From Frigoribacterium sp. PvP032 (GTDB taxonomy: Bacteria > Actinomycetota > Actinomycetes > Actinomycetales > Microbacteriaceae), in contig NZ_JAFIBM010000001.1 in the NCBI RefSeq assembly GCF_017833035.1, positions 806,001 through 870,000 of the forward strand: 64,000 nucleotides of DNA. The letters are read 5' to 3'. The notes under the pieces are model-generated. The model was not told the origin of the DNA and did no database searches. It worked only from the letters and a program-made list of their open reading frames with translations. Made by a program: the position numbers and the translations under genes. Shown in pieces: positions 41,016 to 50,389 of the stretch (position 1 is its first letter; each line of letters begins with the position of its first letter).

Positions 41016-41753
41016 ATGGCACATCTCCTCGTCACCGGTTCCTCCGACGGCCTCGGGCACGGCTCGGCCGCCGCCCTCCTCGAGCAGGGGCACGACGTCG
41101 TCGTGCACGTGCGGGGCGAGCAGCGGAAGGAGGCGGTGGCCGGCCTCCTCGAGCGGGGCGCGCGCCTGCTCGTCGCCGACTTCGGGGTGCGCGACGACGT
41201 GCTGCGCGCCGTCGGCGAGCTGAACGACGGCCCGGCCCTCGACGGCGTCGTGCACAACGCGGGCGTCTACTCGGGCGCACCGCTGATCCCGGTCAACGTC
41301 GTGGCGCCGTACCTGCTCACCACGCTGCTCGAGCACCCGACCCGGCACGTGTACCTCAGCAGCGGCATGCACCGCAGCGGCACCGACTCACTCGACGGGA
41401 TCGACTGGAGCGGCGCCCGCGCGACGGGCAGCTACTCTGACAGCAAGCTGATGGTGACGGCCCTCTCGGCCGCGGTCGCGCGCCGGTCGCCCGGCCTGTT
41501 CACCGCCTCCGTCGACCCCGGCTGGGTGGCGACCAAGATGGGCGGCCCCTCGGCCCCCGACGACTTCGAGCTGGGTCACCGCACGCAAGACCGGCTGGTG
41601 GTCGGCGAAGGCGCCGACGCCGACGTCAGCGGCGCCTACTGGCACCACGACCGGCAGCAGCAGCCTGAGGCGGCGGCGCTCGACGAGTCCTTCCAGGACG
41701 AGCTGCTCGCGGCGCTCGCCGCGGCGACCGGGGTGGAGCTGCCCGAGCGCTGA
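41016..41753 (+). CDS. Short-chain dehydrogenase/reductase (SDR)
   Basis: The protein has 245 residues; ATG 41016 follows AGGATGGGG. The cofactor motif is LVTGSSDGLGHGSAAALL near residues 5-22, followed by HNAGVYSG (the NAG motif) and the catalytic serines in VYLSSGMH. SYSDSKLMVTAL carries the Tyr-xxx-Lys pair, and SVDPGWVATKMGG is the usual PG motif. Substrate unknown. The protein is on the short side for the family, and the loop before the active site is compact. No operon partner is evident; a low-complexity spacer separates it from the next SDR. Confidence 0.87.
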   Translation: MAHLLVTGSSDGLGHGSAAALLEQGHDVVVHVRGEQRKEAVAGLLERGARLLVADFGVRDDVLRAVGELNDGPALDGVVHNAGVYSGAPLIPVNVVAPYLLTTLLEHPTRHVYLSSGMHRSGTDSLDGIDWSGARATGSYSDSKLMVTALSAAVARRSPGLFTASVDPGWVATKMGGPSAPDDFELGHRTQDRLVVGEGADADVSGAYWHHDRQQQPEAAALDESFQDELLAALAAATGVELPER

Positions 41754-41756
41754 CCT

Positions 41757-41860
41757 GGCGCCGCGGCTGCGGCTGCGGCTGCACCTGTGGCTGCTGCTGC
41801 TGCTGCTCCTGCCGGTGCCGGTGCCGGTGCCGCTGCCGAGGCCAGCGCCGCGCCTCCTGC
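41757..41860. repeat. Simple-sequence tract (GGCTGC/GCTGCT and CCGGTG runs)
   Basis: Runs of GGCTGC, GCTGCT and CCGGTG hexamers fill most of the first half of the 242-bp gap between two SDR genes. Further on, CGACAGGTG occurs twice (41874-41882 and 41893-41901), 19 bp apart. A TAGCGT at 41902-41907 could be a -10 hexamer for the next gene. Confidence 0.6.
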
Positions 41861-41995
41861 CGCTGCCGCAGGACGACAGGTGATGCCAATGCCGACAGGT
41901 GTAGCGTATGAGCCGATCTCGTGCGTGAGCACGCGGTCAGGACTCGCCGCACCGCCGAGCTCCGAGCCCTTCATCGTCGAAGTCAGGAGACCACC

Positions 41996-42814
41996 ATGAC
42001 CACCACGCCCGCGCCCGCGCCCACGCCCGCCGTCGACCGCTTCGCCGGCAAGGTCGTCCTCATCACCGGCGGGGGCTCCGGCCTCGGCCGTGCCGCCGCC
42101 GTCCGTCTCGCCGCGGAGGGCGCCTCGCTCGCCCTCGTCGACGTCAGCGAGAAGGGCCTCGTCGACAGCGTCGAGGCGATCCGTTCGTCCACGCCCGACG
42201 CCGAGGTGCTGACCGTCGTCGCCGACGTGTCGAAGGAGGCGGAGGTCGACTCCTACGTCGCCGCCACCCTCGAGCGCTTCTCGCGCGTCGACGGCTTCTT
42301 CAACAACGCCGGCATCGAGGGCCGACAGAACCTCACCGAGGACTTCACCGCCGACGAGTTCGACAAGGTCGTCGCGATCAACCTGCGCGGCGTGTTCCTC
42401 GGGCTCGAGAAGGTGCTCGCGGTGATGCGTCGCCAGGGCTCCGGCATGGTCGTCAACACGGCGAGCGTCGGCGGGATCCGCGGCGTCGGCAACCAGTCGG
42501 GCTACGCGGCGGCCAAGCACGGCGTCGTCGGCCTGACCCGCAACTCGGCCGTCGAGTACGGCCGGTTCGGCATCCGCATCAACGCGATCGCGCCCGGCGC
42601 CATCTGGACGCCGATGGTCGAGGCCTCCATGAAGCAGATCAGCGCGGACGACCCGCGTGGCGCGGCGGAGCAGTTCATCCAGGGCAACCCCACCAAGCGC
42701 TACGGCGAGGCGACCGAGATCGCGTCCGTCGTCGCGTTCCTCCTCTCGGACGACTCCTCCTACGTGAACGCCGCCGTCGTGCCGATCGACGGCGGGCAGT
42801 CCTCCGCGTACTGA
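41996..42814 (+). CDS. SDR family oxidoreductase
   Basis: The protein has 272 residues; ATG 41996 has AGGAG upstream. Classical SDR motifs are complete: VLITGGGSGLGRAAAVRLA binds NAD(P), FFNNAGIEG is the NNAG motif, and MVVNTASVGGI supplies the catalytic Ser. SGYAAAKHGVVGLTRNSAVEY holds Tyr and Lys, and AIAPGAIWTPMVE and SYVNAAVVPIDGGQ are the usual end. It resembles glucose-1-dehydrogenase or 3-oxoacyl reductase-like SDRs. A Pro/Ala N-terminal tail of about 13 residues precedes the fold. Substrate unknown. Confidence 0.9.
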   Translation: MTTTPAPAPTPAVDRFAGKVVLITGGGSGLGRAAAVRLAAEGASLALVDVSEKGLVDSVEAIRSSTPDAEVLTVVADVSKEAEVDSYVAATLERFSRVDGFFNNAGIEGRQNLTEDFTADEFDKVVAINLRGVFLGLEKVLAVMRRQGSGMVVNTASVGGIRGVGNQSGYAAAKHGVVGLTRNSAVEYGRFGIRINAIAPGAIWTPMVEASMKQISADDPRGAAEQFIQGNPTKRYGEATEIASVVAFLLSDDSSYVNAAVVPIDGGQSSAY

Positions 42815-42964
42815 CGCCGCCTGCCGAGGCCCGTCGCCGTCATCGTCCCGGGAGCGGGCAGGGGAGCGGGCGAGTTCGTCGGTCGCGGGCCGTCGTGGTC
42901 GCCCGGCCGCGATGGACCCGCCCGTCTGCGGCACACCGTGCGCGGCACGGCGTAGAACGGAGCC

Positions 42965-43660
42965 GTGTCCGCCGCCCCGCCGCTCCCGCACCGACCCGTC
43001 ACGCAGCACGACTGGCGCGAGGTGGTCGGCCTGCACTGGCGTGTCGAGCCCGACCGAGTCGCCCCTCTCGTGCCGCCCGGCACGCGCCCCGACGAGCACG
43101 ACGGCGCCGCCTGGGCCAGCCTCGTCGCCTACCGCTTCGTCGACAGCACGGTGCCGCCCCTGCCGAGGCTCGGGCGGCTCGGCACGATGACCGAGATCGT
43201 CGTGCAGCTCGCGACGGTCGACGACCGGGGCCGACGGGGCGTCGCGTACCGCTCGATCGACACGCAGCACCTCCCGGCCGTGCTTGCCGCCCGCACGATC
43301 GGCCTGCCCTACGTCTGGGCCCGAGCAGGCTCACGAGTGCGGCCGGACGACGTCGCGCACCGCACCCGGCGGCACCGAGGAGGCGCGGGCAGCTTCGTCC
43401 GGGTCGCCCCGGGCGACGAGGCGGTCGCGCCCGACCCGGCCCTCGAGTTCCTGACGGAGCGCTGGGGCGTGCACGCCGCCTCCTTCGGCTCGACCCGCTG
43501 GTGGCGGAGGGCACACGAGCCGTGGCCGCTCCGCACCGCGACCGTGACCCGCGTCGACGACGAGCTGCTCGCGGCGGCCGGCCTGCCCGGCCTCGTCGAC
43601 CGCGAGCCCGACGTCGCGACGTGGTCGCCCGGCGTCGTCGTCCGCTACTCGCGCGGCTGA
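42965..43660 (+). CDS. DUF2071 (YqjF-like) protein
   Basis: The protein has 231 residues and starts at GTG 42965, with GGAG close upstream. WREVVGLHWRVEPDRVAPLVPPGTRPDEHDGAAWASLVAYRF is the conserved start of DUF2071. VQLATVDDRGRRGVAYRSIDTQHLPAVLAARTIGLPYVWA and FLTERWGVH follow the family pattern of an acetoacetate-decarboxylase-like fold. Function is unknown for the family. It lies between two SDR genes in the same direction, 150 bp after the first with no clear signal in the gap. Confidence 0.82.
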   Translation: MSAAPPLPHRPVTQHDWREVVGLHWRVEPDRVAPLVPPGTRPDEHDGAAWASLVAYRFVDSTVPPLPRLGRLGTMTEIVVQLATVDDRGRRGVAYRSIDTQHLPAVLAARTIGLPYVWARAGSRVRPDDVAHRTRRHRGGAGSFVRVAPGDEAVAPDPALEFLTERWGVHAASFGSTRWWRRAHEPWPLRTATVTRVDDELLAAAGLPGLVDREPDVATWSPGVVVRYSRG

Positions 43661-43719
43661 CCCTCCGCGCCGAGGCTCCGCGCGGCGGACGCTCAGCCTT
43701 CGCCCCTACCCTCGCCAAA

Positions 43720-43738
43720 ACGAGACAATCAGTCTCGT
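43720..43738. promoter_or_regulatory. 19-bp palindromic operator upstream of the third SDR gene
   Basis: ACGAGAC and GTCTCGT form perfect 7-bp arms (43720-43726, 43732-43738) around AATCA, 24 bp before the SDR ATG. Size and symmetry fit a TetR-family operator. The TetR gene at 45011-45604, two features downstream, is the obvious candidate regulator (inference). Confidence 0.65.
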
Positions 43739-43761
43739 AACACGCGAGGGAGCGAGACACC

Positions 43762-44805
43762 ATGACCACGAACGACCGCCCGCTGACCGGCTCCACCACC
43801 ATCGGCGACTGGCTCGACCACCCCGAGGGCGGCGCCCTCGTCCGTGAGGTCCTCGGGCAGGGAGGCGCGTTCGACGAGTCGTCGCTCGCTCCCGTCCGCG
43901 GCCTGCCGCTGCAGCAGCTCGTCGCGCTGAGCCAGGGCCAGCTGCCCCAGGCGGTGGTCGACGACCTGGTGCTCAGGGCCAACGACGGCGTCTTCCCCGA
44001 GGAGGCGGCGGTCGGGGCCGACGACGCGACCGGTCCCTGGCGCGAGAAGACCACCCCTGGCCGCTTCGCGGGGAAGACCGTCGTCGTCACCGGCGCGGCC
44101 TCCGGGATCGGCCGTGCCACCGCCTCCCGCGTGGCTCGCGAGGGCGGCCGCGTGGTCGCTGTCGACCTGTTCGCCGACAAGCTGGAGGCGCTCGTCGCCG
44201 ACCTGGCGGACGTCGACGTCGCCCTCGTCACCGTCGCGGGCGACATCACGGCGCAGGACGACGTCGACCGCATCGTCGCCGCCGCCGACGGGCGCATCGA
44301 CGCCCTGGCCAACATCGCCGGCATCAACGACGACTTCTCGCCGCTGCACGAGACGACCGACGCCATGTGGGACAGGGTCATCGCCGTCAACCTCACCGGC
44401 GCCTTCAAGCTCTCGCGGGCCGTGCTGCCGGTCATGCAGGAGGCGGGCCGCGGCTCGATCGTGAACGTCGCGTCCGAGGCGGGGCTGCGCGGCAACGCCT
44501 CGGGCAACGCCTACACGGTGTCGAAGCACGGCGTGGTGGGCCTGACGAAGTCGGCGGCGTTCATGTACGCGGGCCAGGGCATCCGGGTGAACGCGGTGGC
44601 GCCCGGCGGCGTCGCGACGGGGATCCCGTTCCCGGCGAACGTGTCCGAGGTCGGCTCGGCGCGGCTGCGACCGTTCCAGGCGGCGATCCCGAGCGTCGCG
44701 ACCGCCGAGGAGCTCGCCGCGTCGATCACGTTCCTGCTGAGCGACGACGCCGTCAACATCAACGGCGCGATCCTCGCGAGCGACGGCGGCTGGTCCGTGC
44801 AGTAG
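43762..44805 (+). CDS. SDR oxidoreductase with about 95-residue N-terminal extension
   Basis: The protein has 347 residues; ATG 43762 follows GAGGGAG. Residues 1-95 form a separate N-terminal region (IGDWLDHPEGGALVREVLGQGG and LPLQQLVALSQGQLPQAVVDDLVLRAN) that may be a small helical oligomerisation domain. The SDR fold follows: VVVTGAASGIGRATASRVA, ANIAGINDD, IVNVASEAG, NAYTVSKHGVVGLTKSAAF and AVAPGGVATGIPFP. The N-terminal domain resembles the extra region of some SDRs found next to beta-glycosidase genes. A palindromic operator lies just upstream and a TetR gene follows. Substrate unknown. Confidence 0.88.
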   Translation: MTTNDRPLTGSTTIGDWLDHPEGGALVREVLGQGGAFDESSLAPVRGLPLQQLVALSQGQLPQAVVDDLVLRANDGVFPEEAAVGADDATGPWREKTTPGRFAGKTVVVTGAASGIGRATASRVAREGGRVVAVDLFADKLEALVADLADVDVALVTVAGDITAQDDVDRIVAAADGRIDALANIAGINDDFSPLHETTDAMWDRVIAVNLTGAFKLSRAVLPVMQEAGRGSIVNVASEAGLRGNASGNAYTVSKHGVVGLTKSAAFMYAGQGIRVNAVAPGGVATGIPFPANVSEVGSARLRPFQAAIPSVATAEELAASITFLLSDDAVNINGAILASDGGWSVQ

Positions 44806-44872
44806 CGCGACGCGGGTCCGCGCTCGCGGGGCTGCGGATCCGTGCGTGTGCGCGTGTGCGCGTGTGCGCAGG

Positions 44873-44965
44873 ATTCAGGAATACGCGCGTGCCGCCTCCT
44901 GATCTGTGCACGATCCAGGACCGCGAGTCCTGCACGACGCCAACTCAGGACTCAACGTCCTGAAT
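44873..44965 (-). repeat. 93-bp CAGGA/TCCTG element, copy 5 (inverted)
   Basis: Read on the minus strand this copy aligns over all 93 bp with the others, closest to the copy at 7090-7182. It shares TGAGTCCTGAGT, GTCGTGCAGGA, TCGCGGTCCTG and GTGCAC. It lies between the SDR gene and the TetR gene. Confidence 0.8.
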
Positions 44966-45010
44966 GAGGAGAGAGAGAGACACGAGTCGCGGATGGGCGA
45001 AGCTGGAGGC

Positions 45011-45604
45011 ATGGTGACGACACGACCCGGCCGGGTCCGCAGCGAAGACGCGCGCCGGGCGATCCTGCTCGCGGCCCGCGACGAGCTCGCCGAGCGCGGC
45101 TACGACAAGCTCTCGCTCGACCGGGTCGCGGCCGCCGCCGGCGTCGGCAAGCAGACGATCTACCGCTGGTGGTCGTCGAAGGCGGCGCTGGTGGCCGAGG
45201 GCGTCCTCGAGGGGCACCTGATGCCAGGGCTCGCCGTGCCGACTCCCGAGACCGACAGCGACGACGTGTGGGCCGACGTCGCCGGGTGGCTGCGCGACTT
45301 CGGTCGGGCGCTCGCGTCGCCGTCGACCGCCGCCCTGCTGAGGGCGACGTCGGCGGCGACAGCTGAGGACGACGAGGTGGCCGCCCGCTACGACGAGCAG
45401 CTCACGACGGTGACGAGGGTCGCCCTGGAGGCGCGGTTCGGCCGAGCCGTCGCGTCCGGCCAGGTGCGTGCCGACGCCCCGACCGCGACGGCGGTCGAGG
45501 CGTTGGTGGGGCTGCTGAGCTACCACATCGTCACGCGCCGCGACCTGACGGAGCAGTCGATCGACGGAGTCGTGCGGCTCCTCCGGGACGGCGTCGGGGC
45601 CTGA
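45011..45604 (+). CDS. TetR-family transcriptional regulator
   Basis: The start is uncertain. ATG 45011 gives 197 residues, but GGAGG is only 1 nt before it (4 nt before the adjacent GTG 45014); ATG 44993 is an alternative. The helix-turn-helix is RRAILLAARDELAERGYDKLSLDRVAAAAGVGKQTIYRWWSSKAALVAEGVL. The remaining helical domain binds an unknown effector (LRDFGRALASPSTAALLRATSAATAEDDEVAARY). It may control the neighbouring SDR gene through the palindrome at 43720-43738, though its own promoter region carries a 93-bp repeat element instead. Confidence 0.88.
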   Translation: MVTTRPGRVRSEDARRAILLAARDELAERGYDKLSLDRVAAAAGVGKQTIYRWWSSKAALVAEGVLEGHLMPGLAVPTPETDSDDVWADVAGWLRDFGRALASPSTAALLRATSAATAEDDEVAARYDEQLTTVTRVALEARFGRAVASGQVRADAPTATAVEALVGLLSYHIVTRRDLTEQSIDGVVRLLRDGVGA

Positions 45605-45656
45605 GCGAGCGGGCCTGAGCGAGTTGGCCTGAGCGAGCGGGCCTGGACGCGCGGGC
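45601..45656. repeat. 14-bp tandem repeat between convergent genes
   Basis: Four copies of a unit close to CTGAGCGAGCGGGC run from the TetR stop codon to the end of the small acidic gene on the other strand. Confidence 0.6.
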
Positions 45657-45940
45657 TAGTGCTTGGGCGGGCCCGGCTTCGGGTGCCCGGGGATCGAGTC
45701 GCCCGAGAGGTTCAGGTCGGCAGGGTCCACGTCGATCGTGCCGACGTCGTCGGGACCGCCGGAGCCGGGCAGCGTCTTGACGGCGTCCTGGTCGATGTCG
45801 TCGTCGATCGCGGGGGAGTCCGACACGGGCGTCGACTGCATCTCCTCGACGGTCTCCTCGCTGGTCGCGGTCGAGGTGGTGGGGTCGTCGGTCTCGTGCT
45901 TCGCCTCGGAGGGGCGAGTGGTGTGATCGTCGTTGGTCAT
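45656..45940 (-). CDS. Small acidic hypothetical protein
   Basis: The protein has 94 residues, rich in Asp, Glu, Thr and Ser, with a Pro/Gly/His-rich end (IPGHPKPGPPKH). No hydrophobic helix, signal peptide or known motif is visible, and it is probably largely disordered. The codon bias fits its neighbours. It is convergent with the TetR gene. No function can be proposed. Confidence 0.55.
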   Translation of the reverse strand: MTNDDHTTRPSEAKHETDDPTTSTATSEETVEEMQSTPVSDSPAIDDDIDQDAVKTLPGSGGPDDVGTIDVDPADLNLSGDSIPGHPKPGPPKH

Positions 45941-46046
45941 GGGCGCGAGCGTACGCCGGGCCCAGGAGCCGACACCCAGGTCGCGGGAGGCGGCGCGCGC
46001 GTCCCGAGGGTGGGCCGCCGCCTCCTGCGGGGCCGGCCGCCGCCTC

Positions 46047-48230
46047 CTACAGGGCCCGCGCGCGCAGCAGCAGCAGCTGCTCCGGGTGCAGCGCGGGCAG
46101 CTGCAGCCCCTGCTCGGCGAGCACGCCGCCCGACAGCACGACGCCCCCGTCGGTCATCCACGGCGGCGGCGAGTCGGACCGCGTGCGGGGCGCGTCGCCG
46201 GGCGCCTGCAGCTCGACTCGGTAGCGGCGGGCAGGGTCGAGCCCGGGCAGCGGGACGGACCCCGTCGCCGAGGTGAGCGGCGTCGTCAGCTGGACGAAGG
46301 CGAAGAGGGCCTCCGAGCCGTCCTGCGAGACGACGCCGTGCAGCAGCGACGACTCGTCGACGTGGTCGGCGCGCACGACGCGACCGGTGTGCACGAGCGG
46401 GCGCACCTCCCTGTACAGGTCCACCCAGCGGGCGAGCTCGGCGCGCTCGTCGGCGGAGGCGCGGGAGACGTCCCACTCGATGCCGAAGTGGCTGAACAGC
46501 GCGGTGCCGGCACGGAAGGCCAGGTTGTGCGTGCGGCCGGTCGAGTGCGAGTGCGGCGAGCCGACGTGCGAGCCCGTGATCTCGCCGGGCAGCAGCTGCG
46601 ACGTCCAGCGCTGGATCTGCTGGCGCTCGAGCGGGTCGATGTTGTCGCTGGCCCAGACCCGGTCGGTGCGCTCGAGCACGCCGAGGTCGGCACGGGCGCC
46701 GCCCGACGAGCACGACTCGATCTCGACGGCCGGGAACCGCGCGCGCAGCTCGTCGAGCAGGCGGTAGAGCGCGAGGGTCTGGTCGTGCACGCCCGGCGTC
46801 CCGGTCGGCGAGTGGCCCGCCTCGAGCAGGTCGCGGTTGTGGTCCCACTTGACGTAGGCGACGTCGTGCGAGCCGAGCAGGTCGGTCAGGCGCTCGAGCA
46901 GGTAGTCGTACGCCTCGGGGTGCCCGAGGTCGAGCACCTGCTGGCTGCGGCCGGTCATCGGGAGGCGGCCGGCCGGCGCGAGCATCCACTCGGGGTGGGC
47001 GCGGGCCAGGTCGCTGTCGGGGTTGACCATCTCGGGCTCGACCCAGATGCCGAAGTCGAGGCCGAGCTCGCGGACGGCGCTGATCAGCGGCTCGAGGCCG
47101 TCGGGCCAGACCGTCTCGTCGACGAACCAGTCGCCGAGACCCGCCGTGTCGTCGCGGCGTCCGCGGAACCAGCCGTCGTCGAGCACGAACCGCTCCGCGC
47201 CGACCTCGGCGGCCGCACGGGCGAGCTCGAGCAGACGGTCGAGGTCGTGGTCGAAGTAGACGGCCTCCCAGGTGTTGAGGACGACGGGTCGGGGCGACGA
47301 CGGGTGCCCGGGGCGCGACCGCAGGTGCTCGTGGAACCGTGCCGCCGCGGCGTCGAGGCCGCGCCCCCACGAGGCGTAGACCCACGGGCCCTCGTACGAC
47401 TCGCCGGCCGCGAGCCGCACCTCGCCGGGCAGCAACAGCTCGCCGCCGCCGATCACGCTCGCGCCGCTCGCCATGCGCTCGGCGTACTCGCGGTGGTCGC
47501 CGCTCCAGGCGACGTGCAGCGTCCAGACCTCACCCGACGAGAAGCCGAAGCCGGGCGTGCCGGCGGCCAGCACCAAGGAGGCGTCGGCCCCGGTGCGACC
47601 GCGCCTCGAGTCGCGCAGGTGCGCGCCCACCACGAACGGCAGCCGCTGCGGGGCGCGCTCGCGTCCCCACCGGCCGGCGAGGTCGAGCACTTCCTGGGCC
47701 CGGCGGGGCACCGGCAGCGCGAGCTGCAGCGAGTCGACGACGAACTCGTCGCCTGCCGTGCGGGTGACCGCGGCCCGGCTGCGCAGCAGGCCCGACTCGA
47801 GCAGCTCGACGACGACGTCGACTGCGAGGCCCGACTGCTCGTCGACACCGTGCACGGTGAGCACGCGCCCCTCGAGCGTGGTGCGCTCGGCCCGGAACAG
47901 GGGCGTCCAGGAGGTGCCGGCGCTGTGCCCCTCGAGCCCCGGCTGGCCTCGCCAGCCGCCCGAGGCGAGCGGCAGCAGCTCGACGATCTCGGGCTCGTCG
48001 AGCTCGTTCGGCACGACCCCGGCGAGGCCGCTGCGGACGACGGCGTCGAGCTCGCCCGCCGACAGGTCGCCGAGGGCCGCGCCCCACCAGGCGACGACCG
48101 GGAGGCGGCCCGCGGTGAGGTCGAGCACCAGGCTGACCCCGCCGGACGAGAGGTGGACGACGGGGGGAGCCGCGGCTGCGCTCGTGGGTCCGTTCGTCGG
48201 CGCGGGCGTGGGATCGGACGTCGTCGTCAT
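46047..48230 (-). CDS. Alpha-galactosidase, glycoside hydrolase family 36
   Basis: The protein has 727 residues; ATG 48230 has GGAGGAG upstream. GH36 features: RPVVLNTWEAVYFDHDLDRLLELARAAAEVGAERFVLDDGWF, FGIWVEPEMVNPDSDLARAHPEW, and VAYVKWDHNRD with the nucleophile Asp near residue 462. ESCSSGGARADLGVLERTDRVWASDNIDPLERQQIQ contains the acid/base Asp of SDNID near 528, and EITGSHVGSPHSHSTGRTHNLAFRAGTALF follows. There is no signal peptide, so it is cytoplasmic. It releases galactose from alpha-galactosides such as raffinose or melibiose. It diverges from a ROK regulator, with shared operator-like arms between them. Confidence 0.94.
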   Translation of the reverse strand: MTTTSDPTPAPTNGPTSAAAAPPVVHLSSGGVSLVLDLTAGRLPVVAWWGAALGDLSAGELDAVVRSGLAGVVPNELDEPEIVELLPLASGGWRGQPGLEGHSAGTSWTPLFRAERTTLEGRVLTVHGVDEQSGLAVDVVVELLESGLLRSRAAVTRTAGDEFVVDSLQLALPVPRRAQEVLDLAGRWGRERAPQRLPFVVGAHLRDSRRGRTGADASLVLAAGTPGFGFSSGEVWTLHVAWSGDHREYAERMASGASVIGGGELLLPGEVRLAAGESYEGPWVYASWGRGLDAAAARFHEHLRSRPGHPSSPRPVVLNTWEAVYFDHDLDRLLELARAAAEVGAERFVLDDGWFRGRRDDTAGLGDWFVDETVWPDGLEPLISAVRELGLDFGIWVEPEMVNPDSDLARAHPEWMLAPAGRLPMTGRSQQVLDLGHPEAYDYLLERLTDLLGSHDVAYVKWDHNRDLLEAGHSPTGTPGVHDQTLALYRLLDELRARFPAVEIESCSSGGARADLGVLERTDRVWASDNIDPLERQQIQRWTSQLLPGEITGSHVGSPHSHSTGRTHNLAFRAGTALFSHFGIEWDVSRASADERAELARWVDLYREVRPLVHTGRVVRADHVDESSLLHGVVSQDGSEALFAFVQLTTPLTSATGSVPLPGLDPARRYRVELQAPGDAPRTRSDSPPPWMTDGGVVLSGGVLAEQGLQLPALHPEQLLLLRARAL

Positions 48231-48283
48231 GGTGCTCCTCCGGCGGGGTCGCGTGCTGCCGAGGGGGTCGACCTCGACGCTTA

Positions 48284-48335
48284 TTTGTAGTGCGCAACGA
48301 TGTGATCGGTCAAGGCGGTGGGCCGTCACTACACT
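48284..48335. promoter_or_regulatory. Divergent promoters and inverted arms between alpha-galactosidase and ROK genes
   Basis: TGTAGTG (48286-48292) and CACTACA (48327-48333) are perfect inverted arms 41 bp apart, about four helical turns. For the minus gene, TTGACC (48313-48308) and TACAAA (48289-48284) are spaced 18 bp. For the plus gene, TACACT (48330-48335) is a -10 with CGGTCA as a weak -35. Each arm overlaps one -10 hexamer, which would let one regulator silence both genes. Confidence 0.65.
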
Positions 48336-48357
48336 GCTGATCGTCGGAGGAGGCGCC

Positions 48358-49593
<1,236 letters not shown>

Positions 49594-49660
49594 GCGTTGA
49601 GCGCTGATCGCAGGCTGCTCGGCGCGGCCGGCGCGGCCTGCGGTCTGAAGCGACGCGAGA

Positions 49661-49698
49661 GCGACGAACCTCCGTGGAACACCGCGTCGCTTTGTCGC
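49661..49698. repeat. 38-nt hairpin repeat family, copy F (inverted)
   Basis: Read on the minus strand it has the GCGACAAAGCGACG left end and GGAGGTTCGTCGC right end of the family. It lies in the 187-bp gap after the ROK gene. Confidence 0.78.
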
Positions 49699-49745
49699 TT
49701 CCGTGTTGCTTCGTGTGACCGAGTCCGCCGAGTTCTCCAGATCGG

Positions 49746-49781
49746 CTGACTTGTTCCGGAATTGTCGTTATGGTGGAGGCA
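49746..49781 (+). promoter_or_regulatory. Leaderless-type promoter of the HTH / serine hydrolase operon
   Basis: CTGACT (49746-49751), a 17-bp spacer and TATGGT (49769-49774) place the predicted transcription start at the ATG 49781. The GGAGG between them is only 1 nt from ATG, too close to act as a usual ribosome-binding site. Confidence 0.6.
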
Positions 49782-50389
49782 TGACTCCTCGCGATCCCGT
49801 CCGAGCCGAGCTCGACGAGCTCCGCACGACCCTGGCCGGTGCGCTCGCGCGGCTCGACCTGCTCGAGCAGCGGGCTGCCGACGCCGGTCCCGGCGAGCCG
49901 GCGCGAGCCTCCTCCGATGGCGTCGGCGCTGGCGCCGCTGCTGCTGCCGATGGCGCTGCCGCTGCCGTCGCCGCGTCGTCGGGTGATGTCTTCTGGGCGC
50001 TCGACGGCGTCAAGCAGCGCCTCGACCCGCCGGGAGGGATCGTGTTCGCCGGTTCCGTCGCGGTGCCCGCTGGTCCCGTCGACTGGCAGATCACGCTGAC
50101 GACCGACGGGCTGCTCGCCGCGGACTGGTCGCAGGCTGCACCGTCGCTCGCGGCGCTCGGCAACGCGACGCGGCTCGGCCTGCTGCACGCGGTCGTGGGA
50201 GGCGCGGACACGGTCGCGCAGATCTCGGCTGAAGGGGGCCTCGGGTCGACCGGGCAGCTGTACCACCACCTCGGCCAGCTCGTCGCGACGGGGTGGCTCG
50301 TGGCCGCCGGGCGGGGGCGGTACGCCGTGCCTCCCGAGCGGGTCGTGCCGCTGCTCGTCGTGCTCGGCGCCGTGGGGAGGGCCTCGTGA
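49781..50389 (+). CDS. ArsR-like winged-helix regulator
   Basis: The protein has 202 residues. The start (RAELDELRTTLAGALARLDLLEQRAA) is a likely short coiled coil, followed by an Ala/Gly-rich linker. A beta-rich middle (GGIVFAGSVAVPAGPVDWQITLTTDGLL) precedes the winged helix LAALGNATRLGLLHAVVGGADTVAQISAEGGLGSTGQLYHHLGQLVATGWLVAAGRGRYAVP, typical of ArsR-type repressors. It overlaps the serine hydrolase gene by four bases, so it probably regulates that operon including itself. The signal it senses is unknown. Confidence 0.82.
   Translation: MTPRDPVRAELDELRTTLAGALARLDLLEQRAADAGPGEPARASSDGVGAGAAAAADGAAAAVAASSGDVFWALDGVKQRLDPPGGIVFAGSVAVPAGPVDWQITLTTDGLLAADWSQAAPSLAALGNATRLGLLHAVVGGADTVAQISAEGGLGSTGQLYHHLGQLVATGWLVAAGRGRYAVPPERVVPLLVVLGAVGRAS

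Noticed and set aside
45656-45940. Plus-strand frames covering the small acidic gene
   Set aside because: The minus-strand frame has a clean ATG and a plausible acidic protein; the plus frames have shadow-type composition with no motif.
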